Source of the DNA: Spirochaetales bacterium | GTDB taxonomy: Bacteria; Spirochaetota; Spirochaetia; JABMQR01 | Direction of reading: 5' to 3' | Length of the DNA stretch: 12,746 nt | Assembly (NCBI GenBank): GCA_023139255.1 | Contig: JAGLNY010000177.1 | Coordinates: forward strand, 1-12,746 | Part shown: piece after piece, positions 6,905 through 12,746 of the stretch | Position numbering within the stretch: position 1 is the first letter of the stretch | How the letters are laid out: each line of letters begins with the position of its first letter | Position numbers and translations under genes: made by a program | The notes under the pieces: generated by a model | The model's database searches: none | Seen by the model: only the letters and a program-made list of their open reading frames with translations | Told to the model about the DNA's origin: nothing

Positions 6905-7186
6905 TGCACACTTTTGCTTCTGAAGAAAACCTCATCATCCTTTGTTAGTGATAGTGCTTCACGGACTTCCTCAGGGGGTTTTTTGGACTTCAGCTTTTAA
7001 TATTTTAAACCCCTGTTTGATGACAGCTTCTGTGAAACTGAGGCCGTTCGTCGTCTCGCTGATTATTTTCGAAGCGTCATTGACAATACTGATTCCATGG
7101 GCTCTTTTTCGGATAAGCAGCCCTTCATCAACGAGTTTTGATATTGTCAAACTCTGAATCAACCTGTTCGCAACCGGATCCGGTCA
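6901..7186 (-). pseudogene. GntR-family (HutC/UTRA type) regulator relic
   Basis: On the minus strand, 7162 to 6973 encodes SKLVDEGLLIRKRAHG, the end of a GntR winged helix, and then GLSFTEAVIKQGFK, the opening of a UTRA ligand domain. The frame stops at TGA near 6971. The next frame continues at once as PEEVREALSLTKDDEVFF, the following UTRA segment, and ends at 6903-6901. The shift falls in a run of five C and six A (6974-6984 on the plus strand shows GGGGGTTTTTT), so one extra base explains it. The helix-turn-helix front and most of the UTRA domain are absent. This is a regulator of sugar-type genes different from the FCD regulator at 2326. A sequencing error could explain the shift but not the missing ends. 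Confidence 0.7.
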
Positions 7187-8101
7187 GTCGAGATTTAACC
7201 GGATTACACCGTTATCAATCCAGTTATCGGTTCTTTGCAGCAATAATACGTCATTGTCTGTTTTACCGATCAAAGATGATTCCCCCTCCCAGAACAGGTC
7301 GAAAAAAGAGCCGGTCAGGCAAAGAGTCATGCCGTAAGGTACACCGGTCTGCCGAATTCTCTCGGGAAGTGCATTGTGAAAAATTTCTCTCTGCTCAGCA
7401 TCAAAGGAAACCCCGTTAGCTTTTATGTCTATCCACAATGTACTCTCACCATGAATGTCATTCCACTGTTCGAAAAAACTGTCTCTGCAAATTGTGAATA
7501 CAATTTTTTTTCCTCCGAGTTCAAAACCCGGGGCATCCCTGATTTTTCCAGATTGGAGGTTTAATACTGATTCCTCAAATGGTGTAAGAAAAACCTTGTC
7601 CTGTTGGTAGATACGATTGCCGTCCGGTCCATATATATACATACGGTTTTTCAAGCCCCCTGTCTTGTCCAGGGTGAAAACTGTTCCCGCACCAAGGTAG
7701 ACTCCATAGGACAACGCAAGTGATCCCCAGACTTGATCCATCATTTTTTCCACATAAGATGCACGTCTGGAAAATAATGAGTTAAGATCCGGATCAAGTG
7801 TGGAGTAGATTTTTTGGAAAGCTGAATGAAAACTATCGTATTCGCCAAATTTTCCGGACTCAGGGATCAGCGATAACGGTACACTTGTATATTCCGGGAA
7901 TACCACCAACAGCGGGCGTTCCTGGGGAAGATACTCCTCAAAAAGTTCATGAAGAGAATCAGAAAAAGTCCCGATATCCTGATAATTATCTATCTCCAGT
8001 TTGTACTGGATTCCCAGCACTGTGAGGGGTTCGGAAAACAGGGGAACCTGAGTTGATATCATTACAATACAATACAGGAGAAGCAGTACTGTTTTTTTCA
8101 T
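7184..8101 (-). CDS. Exported carbon-nitrogen hydrolase (nitrilase superfamily)
   Basis: A 305-residue protein whose first 25 residues (MKK, a hydrophobic run, then PLFSEP) look like a signal peptide, so it probably acts in the periplasm or outside. The nitrilase-fold triad is visible: Glu70 in VVFPEY, Lys169 in QQDKVFLTPFE and Cys205 in FTICRDSFF. Such enzymes cleave amides, nitriles or N-acyl groups. The order E-K-C and the spacing fit the family; there is no lipobox. Its ATG overlaps the stop of the toxin gene as TAATG at 8103-8099 and no good ribosome binding site precedes it, so translation probably depends on re-initiation after the toxin. It is thus the third gene of a minus-strand toxin-antitoxin operon. 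The natural substrate is unknown. The GntR relic follows directly after its TGA. Confidence 0.8.
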   Translation of the reverse strand: MKKTVLLLLYCIVMISTQVPLFSEPLTVLGIQYKLEIDNYQDIGTFSDSLHELFEEYLPQERPLLVVFPEYTSVPLSLIPESGKFGEYDSFHSAFQKIYSTLDPDLNSLFSRRASYVEKMMDQVWGSLALSYGVYLGAGTVFTLDKTGGLKNRMYIYGPDGNRIYQQDKVFLTPFEESVLNLQSGKIRDAPGFELGGKKIVFTICRDSFFEQWNDIHGESTLWIDIKANGVSFDAEQREIFHNALPERIRQTGVPYGMTLCLTGSFFDLFWEGESSLIGKTDNDVLLLQRTDNWIDNGVIRLNLD

Positions 8102-8367
8102 TATCTTTGCATAAACCTTTCATTTTTCCGATGATCAACTTTTACTATCCAAACAGAATATTCTTCATCTTGTATGGAGTAGAGGATACGATATCGTCCC
8201 TGTCTTAAACGATACTTTTCTTGACCAGTTAATTTTTTGCAACCCGGTTGGCGCGGATTCTCACCAAGTGATTTGATGCGTTCAAGTATCTTTTTTAAAT
8301 CAATATTAGGGATTGCCTCAAAATCTTCCCAAATCGATTTTTTGAAAGAAAATTTATATGCGGCCAT
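8101..8367 (-). CDS. RelE/ParE-family toxin
   Basis: An 88-residue basic protein with the RelE/ParE order: an N-terminal helix pair, NPRQPGCKKLTG (residues 37-48), then strands YRLRQGRYRILYSI and VWIVKVDHRKN. RelE members cut mRNA on the ribosome; ParE members act on gyrase, and I cannot separate the two here. The C-terminal Tyr often found in HRxxVY of RelE enzymes is not present: the sequence reads HRKNERFMQR. ATG 8367 gives the usual family length and overlaps the antitoxin stop by 14 bases; the longer ATG at 8397 adds ten residues without a ribosome binding site. Partner of the antitoxin at 8354-8587; its own stop overlaps the start of the hydrolase gene. Confidence 0.8.
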   Translation of the reverse strand: MAAYKFSFKKSIWEDFEAIPNIDLKKILERIKSLGENPRQPGCKKLTGQEKYRLRQGRYRILYSIQDEEYSVWIVKVDHRKNERFMQR

Positions 8368-8587
8368 CTTTCTTAAGTCCCTTGACCATCTGTTCATAGC
8401 TGATCAGAGGTTCATTAGCCCTTTCTGCAAAAACAGCGAGATCATCGGCATCCTCTGCAAGAGACTCTTTTACAGCCTCATTTATTATTTCAGACATTGA
8501 ACGGGAGGTTTCAAGGGCCTTGACTCGTAATGCATGGTGAAGGACAGGGTCAAGATAAATTGTAGAACGTTTTAATAATGTTGTCAT
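8354..8587 (-). CDS. Ribbon-helix-helix (CopG-type) antitoxin
   Basis: A 77-residue protein. The N-terminal KRSTIYLDPVLHHALRVKA (about residues 6-24) followed by SMSEIINEAVKESL (30-43) is the strand-helix-helix DNA-binding unit of CopG-type antitoxins. The acidic C-terminal half, with LAVFAERANEPLISYEQ (50-66), would wrap the toxin. It starts at ATG 8587 behind AGAGGAGA and overlaps the toxin start by 14 bases, the usual antitoxin-first order. It likely represses its own promoter at 8605-8633, alone or with the toxin. CATAACA occurs at 8585-8591 and 8607-8613, 22 bases apart, possibly operator half-sites. Confidence 0.85.
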   Translation of the reverse strand: MTTLLKRSTIYLDPVLHHALRVKALETSRSMSEIINEAVKESLAEDADDLAVFAERANEPLISYEQMVKGLKKDGRI

Positions 8588-8604
8588 AACATCTCCTCTA
8601 AAAC

Positions 8605-8633
8605 ATCATAACACCACAACGCTTAGATGTCAA
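8605..8633 (-). promoter_or_regulatory. Promoter of the toxin-antitoxin-hydrolase operon
   Basis: Minus strand: TTGACA (8633-8628), exactly 17 bases, then TATGAT (8610-8605). This is near consensus and about 17 bases upstream of the antitoxin start codon, with the AGAGGAGA ribosome binding site between them. It is the strongest-looking promoter in the window. Confidence 0.75.
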
Positions 8634-8775
8634 ATAGCAGGAGTTGCTTACTTTTCGGCTTCCCGGAGATTTTCTCCACTCTTGTGAACACTAAAATATT
8701 GACAAAAACCGGACGAAACATTACCATGATGAGTGGATAAACCCTGTATTTACCGGGAAAGCATTTTAGGATTAT

Positions 8776-9159
8776 ATGTTTTATTTCATCCTTGATATTG
8801 CCAATAGAAAGAGACTGGTAATGCAGATTCGCACCGGAATCCATGAAGGAAGCGGGAACATATTATCGAATTCTAATCCGGAACTGCTCTCGAATCTGTT
8901 CTTGGAATATCCTGATGTCACATTTGATATATTTCACATCGGGTATCCCAGCCAGAACGAGCTTACCGTCCTGGCCAAAAACTTCCCTAACGTGTTTATT
9001 GATATGTGCTGGGCGCATATTATATCACCCAATGCATCAATAAACAGTCTTCTTGAGTGGATCGATACCGTTCCCCTGAATAAGATTTCAGCCTTTGGCG
9101 GGGATTACTGTTTTATAGATGGGGTGTATGGGCATCAGTACATGGCAATGATGCGGTGA
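8776..9159 (+). pseudogene. Amidohydrolase-family fragment (COG2159-like)
   Basis: 127 codons matching the central to C-terminal part of a metal-dependent amidohydrolase TIM barrel. Visible blocks are MQIRTGIHEGSGN, TFDIFHIGYP (His54 of the fragment), NVFIDMCWAHIISP, and KISAFGGDY with Asp110. The His expected in the first block (QIHTG) is Arg. About half the usual protein is missing at the N-terminus, a TAG lies just before the ATG, and the expected C-terminal helices are lost after YGHQYMA. There is only a weak AGG before the start. A frame shifted relative to this one stays open from about 9130 to 9228 and reads AVKELLRQLRTGELDEIYAN, which could be a displaced tail or chance. It is best read as a decayed gene; production of a short stable protein is not excluded. 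Confidence 0.65.
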
Positions 9160-9195
9160 AAGAGTTGTTAAGACAGTTACGAACAGGAGAGCTTG

Positions 9196-10677
9196 ATGAA
9201 ATCTATGCAAACAGACCTGATAAATAACCGCCCCAATATCGTACTTATCCTGACTGATGATCAGGGTCCGTGGGCAATGGGCTGCGTCGGTAATTCCGAA
9301 ATACATACACCAAATCTCGACCGGCTGGCGGCTTCCGGCATCCGGTTTGATAACTTTTTCTGCTGTTCTCCCGTGTGCAGTCCGGCACGCGCAAGTCTGC
9401 TGACAGGCAGATTGCCGTCACAGCATGGGGTACACGATTGGCTGGCAGCGGGGAATGCCGAGGAGCTTCAATCCGGGGCGTACGGCAGCGATAACTGCAC
9501 TATCGAATACCTGGAAGGAATTACCGGATATTCCGAACTACTTGCAGATTCGGGCTACATATGCGGGCTGAGTGGAAAGTGGCATCTCGGCGACAGTGCT
9601 CATACTCAGAAAGGATTTAATCACTGGTATGTTCATCAGACCGGGGCAGGTCACTATTATGGTGCCCCGATGATTCAGGACGGTGAAACCAGGACAGAAG
9701 AAGACTATATCACTGACGTCATTACTGACGATGCTCTTTCGTTCCTGAATGAGCGTGGGAAAGGTGATAAACCGTTTCTTTGCGAAGTGCACTACACAGC
9801 CCCTCATTCTCCGTGGGAAGCTTCTGAACATCCTGAGAGTGCTGTGGAACGGTATGCAGACTGTCCCTTTACCTCGACACCGGATGTCCCCATGCATCCC
9901 TGGTATCGTTGTACTTTCAACTGGGATGGATCCGAAGCGAGCCGGCGTCAAAACCTTATAGGATATTATGCGGCGGTGAGTGAGATGGACCGAAATGTCG
10001 GACGGATACTCGATAAACTGGATGAACTCGAAATCCGTAAGAATACCCTTGTATTCTTTGTAAGTGACAATGGTATGAACATGGGACACCACGGTATTTT
10101 TGGTAAAGGAAACGGAACTTTCCCACAGAACATGTATGATGAATCGGTAAAGGTACCGGCAATCCTTTCGATGCCGGGTACGTTGCCCGAAGATCATGTT
10201 GAATCCGGGTTATACAGCCATTACGACTGGATGCCGACACTACTCGACTATCTTGATATCGAAAACCCTGAAGCGAATGAGCTTCCCGGCAGGAGTTTTG
10301 CCCCGCTTTTGCGGGGTGAGTCAATGCCTGGACGGAAAAATGTCATCGTATATGATGAGTACGGTCCGGTCCGGATGATTCGTGACCAACACTGGAAATA
10401 TATTCACCGTTACCCATTTGGGCCTCATGAATTGTATAACCTGGACGATGATCCCGGTGAAAACCGGAATCTTGTCGAAGATACAAGTATGTCAGAGTGT
10501 ATCAAGTCCATGCGGGCTGATCTACAGACGTTTTTCATGCGGTATGTAAATCCTGACCTGGACGGTGCTGCGCTTGCTGTGTATGGATGCGGTCAGACAG
10601 GACTCGTTGGGTTACGCGGGAAAGGGAAAACAGTGTTCAATACGCACGAGCGGGGTCAGGCAACGAGAAAATCGTAG
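9196..10677 (+). CDS. Sulfatase, formylglycine-dependent (type I), no signal peptide
   Basis: A 493-residue sulfate-ester hydrolase. The active site motif CSPARASLLTG begins at Cys61, the residue oxidised to formylglycine, with Arg65. Metal and sulfate-binding groups follow: Asp21-Asp22 (LTDDQG), Lys128 and His130 (GKWHLG), His204 (APHSPW), Asp291-Asn292 (SDNG) and Lys304. The C-terminal part ends with YVNPDLDG and GCGQTG, as in bacterial arylsulfatase-like proteins. Maturation needs a formylglycine-generating or anSME enzyme, not encoded here. ATG 9196 follows AGGAGA by five bases; an in-frame TTG sits directly before it. No signal peptide is seen, so it should act in the cytoplasm on a small imported sulfate ester. 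It overlaps the out-of-frame tail near the amidohydrolase relic. The reaction class is strong, the substrate unknown. Confidence 0.93.
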   Translation: MKSMQTDLINNRPNIVLILTDDQGPWAMGCVGNSEIHTPNLDRLAASGIRFDNFFCCSPVCSPARASLLTGRLPSQHGVHDWLAAGNAEELQSGAYGSDNCTIEYLEGITGYSELLADSGYICGLSGKWHLGDSAHTQKGFNHWYVHQTGAGHYYGAPMIQDGETRTEEDYITDVITDDALSFLNERGKGDKPFLCEVHYTAPHSPWEASEHPESAVERYADCPFTSTPDVPMHPWYRCTFNWDGSEASRRQNLIGYYAAVSEMDRNVGRILDKLDELEIRKNTLVFFVSDNGMNMGHHGIFGKGNGTFPQNMYDESVKVPAILSMPGTLPEDHVESGLYSHYDWMPTLLDYLDIENPEANELPGRSFAPLLRGESMPGRKNVIVYDEYGPVRMIRDQHWKYIHRYPFGPHELYNLDDDPGENRNLVEDTSMSECIKSMRADLQTFFMRYVNPDLDGAALAVYGCGQTGLVGLRGKGKTVFNTHERGQATRKS

Positions 10678-10678
10678 A

Positions 10679-10696
10679 GGGATTAAACAGAATCCC
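10679..10696 (+). terminator. Weak hairpin after the sulfatase gene
   Basis: GGGATT and AATCCC form a perfect six-base stem around a six-base loop, followed by a T-rich stretch (CAATTTCTTCTCTTTAATTTT). The T run is broken, so it would be at most a partial terminator between the sulfatase and the next gene. Confidence 0.35.
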
Positions 10697-10728
10697 CAAT
10701 TTCTTCTCTTTAATTTTGCGTTTTCTTG

Positions 10729-10757
10729 TGGACATCAAGACTCACATAGATTATGCT
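10729..10757 (+). promoter_or_regulatory. Possible promoter of the phosphodiesterase gene
   Basis: TGGACA (10729-10734), 17 bases, then TATGCT (10752-10757). The gene start is at 10775, so the leader would be very short, just containing the GGGGAGG ribosome binding site at 10763-10769. Matches are 5 of 6 and 4 of 6; transcription from the sulfatase is an alternative. Confidence 0.35.
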
Positions 10758-10774
10758 TTTTTGGGGAGGTATGC

Positions 10775-12691
10775 ATGAAAAAGATTGGCTTGTTAGTAAT
10801 AGCAGTATCCATATGTCTCCCTTTCCCCTCAGTTAAGGCTGTGGATGTATCTGTCTTAGTACCTGCAGATAACCTGAATGTAATTGAGGCCGAAATGCAT
10901 ATTGGCATAGAGAAAGCCAGTTTGTTGATTGATTTTCATGATTCAGAGGTTTTCGGGGATGAAGTTTCCTGGCAGGTGACCAACCGGCCTTTTTTCAGCG
11001 AAGCAGATGAGAATTCCTTTCACAAAGATTCCGCTGGTTCTCCTGTATATTCAAATACAACTTTTTTTACCCCGGATGCAGCGGGAAAATATGTACTGAC
11101 AGGGATATACGGCGAGTCCCGGGAGAAAATAGAAATTTCCCTCTCTGTGTATAAAAAGAAATCTCTGGTTGTAATTCTGGACGGGGTTCGTGCCGATGCA
11201 CTCCTGAATTCCGGCGCAGAGCATCTTGAACAGCTCATGCAGGATCTTTGGCAGGAGGATTATGGTACAGCCTATTCTTTGAAAGCCAGAACGGACCCGG
11301 ATGCACACCCGAACAGCGGTGCCAACCACGCATCAATCATGACCGGCGTAACCGCAAAAAAGCACGGGGTTTTCACCAACGTTATGTATAAGGAAGACGC
11401 TGCTGATATTGAGTCGTATCCGCATTATCTGGATATTCTGGAACAGGAAAATCCTGAAATAAAGACAGCCTTCCTTGTCAGCTGGTGGGCAGATTACACC
11501 ATGATTCAGTCGTCGGATTATCAACGTAAAGGGAAGGGCGGGTATGGAAGAAGCTCCATTGTGGAAGATGAGTTAATTACCGAATATGCAAAGAGTATGT
11601 TAAGTGGTGAACCGGCAATCATCCCTGGCTCTGATGGTACGGAATGGACCGGCGGTGATATTGATGCACTATTTCTCTTCTACGATTCTCCTGATGCCGG
11701 GGGGCATGGATTTGAGCTGGATATTTTAGGTCCTGTCGGGTTTTACCCCTATAGTACAAACTATCTTGAGATGATAAGAATCTGTGATGAGTACATAAAA
11801 TCCTGTATGGAGATAATCAGCCGTCGTCCGGATTTTGCCTATGAAGAGTGGCAATTTGTTTTCACAACAGACCATGGCGGGTTCGGTACATCACATGGCT
11901 ACTATAATGCCGGGTGTATGTCAATCTGGTTCATGCATACCGCAAAGAACCTGACACCAGGGGAGCTGATCGGTGTGCCGCACAACTATGATCTGGCAGT
12001 AACGGTTTTGCAGCATTTTGGGTTGGATACAGAGAAGATGAAGCAAGACGGCAAGCTGGATGGAACAGCGCAGTTTTTGGTAAAACCTCGGAACTTTCAG
12101 CAGTATCCGACTCCTTTGCCTGAAGCTTTGGATGAAGGGGAAATGCTCCCGGTAAAGTTTGATGCTGATGGGTTTACGGTAATCATGGAATATAACCATC
12201 CATGGTATGATGTGTTCCGGTTCCAACATCCCATTTTTTCAGTGCCGCTGGATCAGGAACCTGAGGAGTTCAAATTTGGGATCTTTACTGATTACGAATT
12301 CTGGACCGGGATCGGGGGGCGATGGGGAGATAGAGATGGAACTATTACCTATGATGACAGGGACTCTGACCAGAACAGGTCTTTAGGGGTAACTGCTGCA
12401 TGGGGCAGCGATCCGATAGATTTTTATTCCCTGGTCCCTCAATCCGGACGGGATACTTTTATCGGCTTTACTGTTGATGGTGAGGGTAATGCGATACTCT
12501 ATAGCGACAGATCTGATGGGTATCTCTATTTTGTTGCCGGTTCACTTGCTTCACCAGACAGCCCTTTCGGTACTGAGAGTGTCCTTAATATGAGTGCAGG
12601 TGAATTTGTGTCCGATATGTACTATTGGGACAGGGAAATTTCGCCACAGGAGATGATCACCTATTATCGGGGCAGACCTGAACAACGTTAG
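10775..12691 (+). CDS. Exported alkaline-phosphatase-superfamily phosphodiesterase with LamG-like C-terminus
   Basis: A 638-residue protein. Residues 1-22 (MKKIG, hydrophobic core, PSVKA) form a signal peptide. Residues about 23-127 look like a beta-rich domain. The catalytic domain (about 128-500) has the phosphodiesterase/nucleotide-pyrophosphatase metal set: Asp136 (LDGVR), nucleophile region SGANHAS with Ser171 where NPP enzymes have Thr, Asp297 and His301 (SPDAGGHG), Asp356-His357 (TTDHGGFG) and His364. It should hydrolyse a phosphodiester or pyrophosphate outside the cytoplasm. The last 120 residues contain DMYYWDREISPQEM, a common ending of LamG jellyroll domains, which often bind carbohydrate. 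ATG 10775 with GGAGG five bases upstream was chosen because it gives the signal peptide; the frame is open back to 10565, inside the sulfatase gene. The class is good, the substrate unknown. Confidence 0.8.
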   Translation: MKKIGLLVIAVSICLPFPSVKAVDVSVLVPADNLNVIEAEMHIGIEKASLLIDFHDSEVFGDEVSWQVTNRPFFSEADENSFHKDSAGSPVYSNTTFFTPDAAGKYVLTGIYGESREKIEISLSVYKKKSLVVILDGVRADALLNSGAEHLEQLMQDLWQEDYGTAYSLKARTDPDAHPNSGANHASIMTGVTAKKHGVFTNVMYKEDAADIESYPHYLDILEQENPEIKTAFLVSWWADYTMIQSSDYQRKGKGGYGRSSIVEDELITEYAKSMLSGEPAIIPGSDGTEWTGGDIDALFLFYDSPDAGGHGFELDILGPVGFYPYSTNYLEMIRICDEYIKSCMEIISRRPDFAYEEWQFVFTTDHGGFGTSHGYYNAGCMSIWFMHTAKNLTPGELIGVPHNYDLAVTVLQHFGLDTEKMKQDGKLDGTAQFLVKPRNFQQYPTPLPEALDEGEMLPVKFDADGFTVIMEYNHPWYDVFRFQHPIFSVPLDQEPEEFKFGIFTDYEFWTGIGGRWGDRDGTITYDDRDSDQNRSLGVTAAWGSDPIDFYSLVPQSGRDTFIGFTVDGEGNAILYSDRSDGYLYFVAGSLASPDSPFGTESVLNMSAGEFVSDMYYWDREISPQEMITYYRGRPEQR

Positions 12692-12708
12692 GCGTGTTTT
12701 TAGTCTTT

Positions 12709-12729
12709 AATAACAGGACAATAACAGGA
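12709..12729 (+). repeat. Short tandem repeat and AT hairpin after the last gene
   Basis: AATAACAGGA occurs twice with an 11-base period (12709-12718, 12720-12729). Right after it, CACAA-TATT-TTGTG (12732-12745) can fold into a small AT-rich hairpin. Both are minor and may be chance. Confidence 0.5.
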
Positions 12730-12746
12730 TACACAATATTTTGTGC

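Noticed and set aside
7184..7186. TGA read-through joining the hydrolase to the GntR relic in the same frame
   Set aside because: The downstream segment is a truncated regulator with its own frameshift, and there is no selenocysteine or read-through signal, so the shared frame is taken as coincidence.
8699..8727. Plus-strand promoter before the amidohydrolase fragment (TTGACA, 17 bases, TACCAT)
   Set aside because: The -35 box is perfect but the -10 match is weak and the gene behind it is a fragment, so it was not listed as a feature.
9538..10197. Minus-strand open frame of 219 codons
   Set aside because: It is antisense to the sulfatase and shows no recognisable motif; length alone is not evidence.
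1125..10677. Sulfoquinovose transaldolase pathway
   Set aside because: A transaldolase-like gene and a sulfatase are present, but no sulfoquinovosidase, sulfoquinovose isomerase or sulfolactaldehyde enzyme of the expected type can be recognised, and sulfatases do not cleave sulfonates.
1..12746. CRISPR array, tRNA or rRNA genes
   Set aside because: No regularly spaced repeats and no cloverleaf or rRNA-like sequence were found on reading both strands.

Overview
The window looks like an accessory region of a free-living spirochaete-like bacterium. This is an inference: base composition is moderate, the genes carry strong GGAG-type ribosome binding sites, and the left edge holds a diverged YmdB-type phosphoesterase of a kind I associate with Spirochaetota. 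No rRNA, tRNA, CRISPR array or complete mobile element is visible.

Layout. (1) 1-441, minus: start of a YmdB-family gene that runs off the window and has lost several metal ligands. (2) 487-960: a decayed IS200-type element with an internally deleted, frameshifted tnpA and an intact-looking right end of four hairpins. (3) 1010-5562, plus: a compact operon with a good promoter, a 17-base GntR-type palindrome over the predicted transcription start, a long transaldolase-like enzyme, an FCD-type GntR regulator, a 578-residue protein related to tagaturonate epimerase UxaE, and a short-chain dehydrogenase. An aldo/keto reductase with iron-sulfur cysteines follows after a 226-base gap. (4) 6901-9195: a decay zone with a GntR/UTRA regulator relic and an amidohydrolase relic. 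Between them lies a minus-strand operon: ribbon-helix-helix antitoxin, RelE/ParE-type toxin and an exported carbon-nitrogen hydrolase, joined by overlapping codons behind a near-consensus promoter. (5) 9196-12691, plus: a sulfatase with a formylglycine motif but no signal peptide, then an exported alkaline-phosphatase-superfamily phosphodiesterase with a possible LamG-like C-terminus.

How the genes may work together. The operon at 1010-5562 reads as a self-regulated catabolic unit. A dehydrogenase (perhaps with the later reductase) would interconvert hydroxyl and keto groups on a sugar or sugar acid, the UxaE-like protein would epimerise it, and the transaldolase-like protein would split it, with the GntR protein sensing an intermediate. 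No transporter or kinase is present, so the substrate cannot be read from the window. Several core enzymes carry substitutions at residues that define their families, so a non-standard substrate or chemistry is likely. This cluster is the best candidate for an undescribed pathway; the toxin-antitoxin operon carrying an exported hydrolase is the second.
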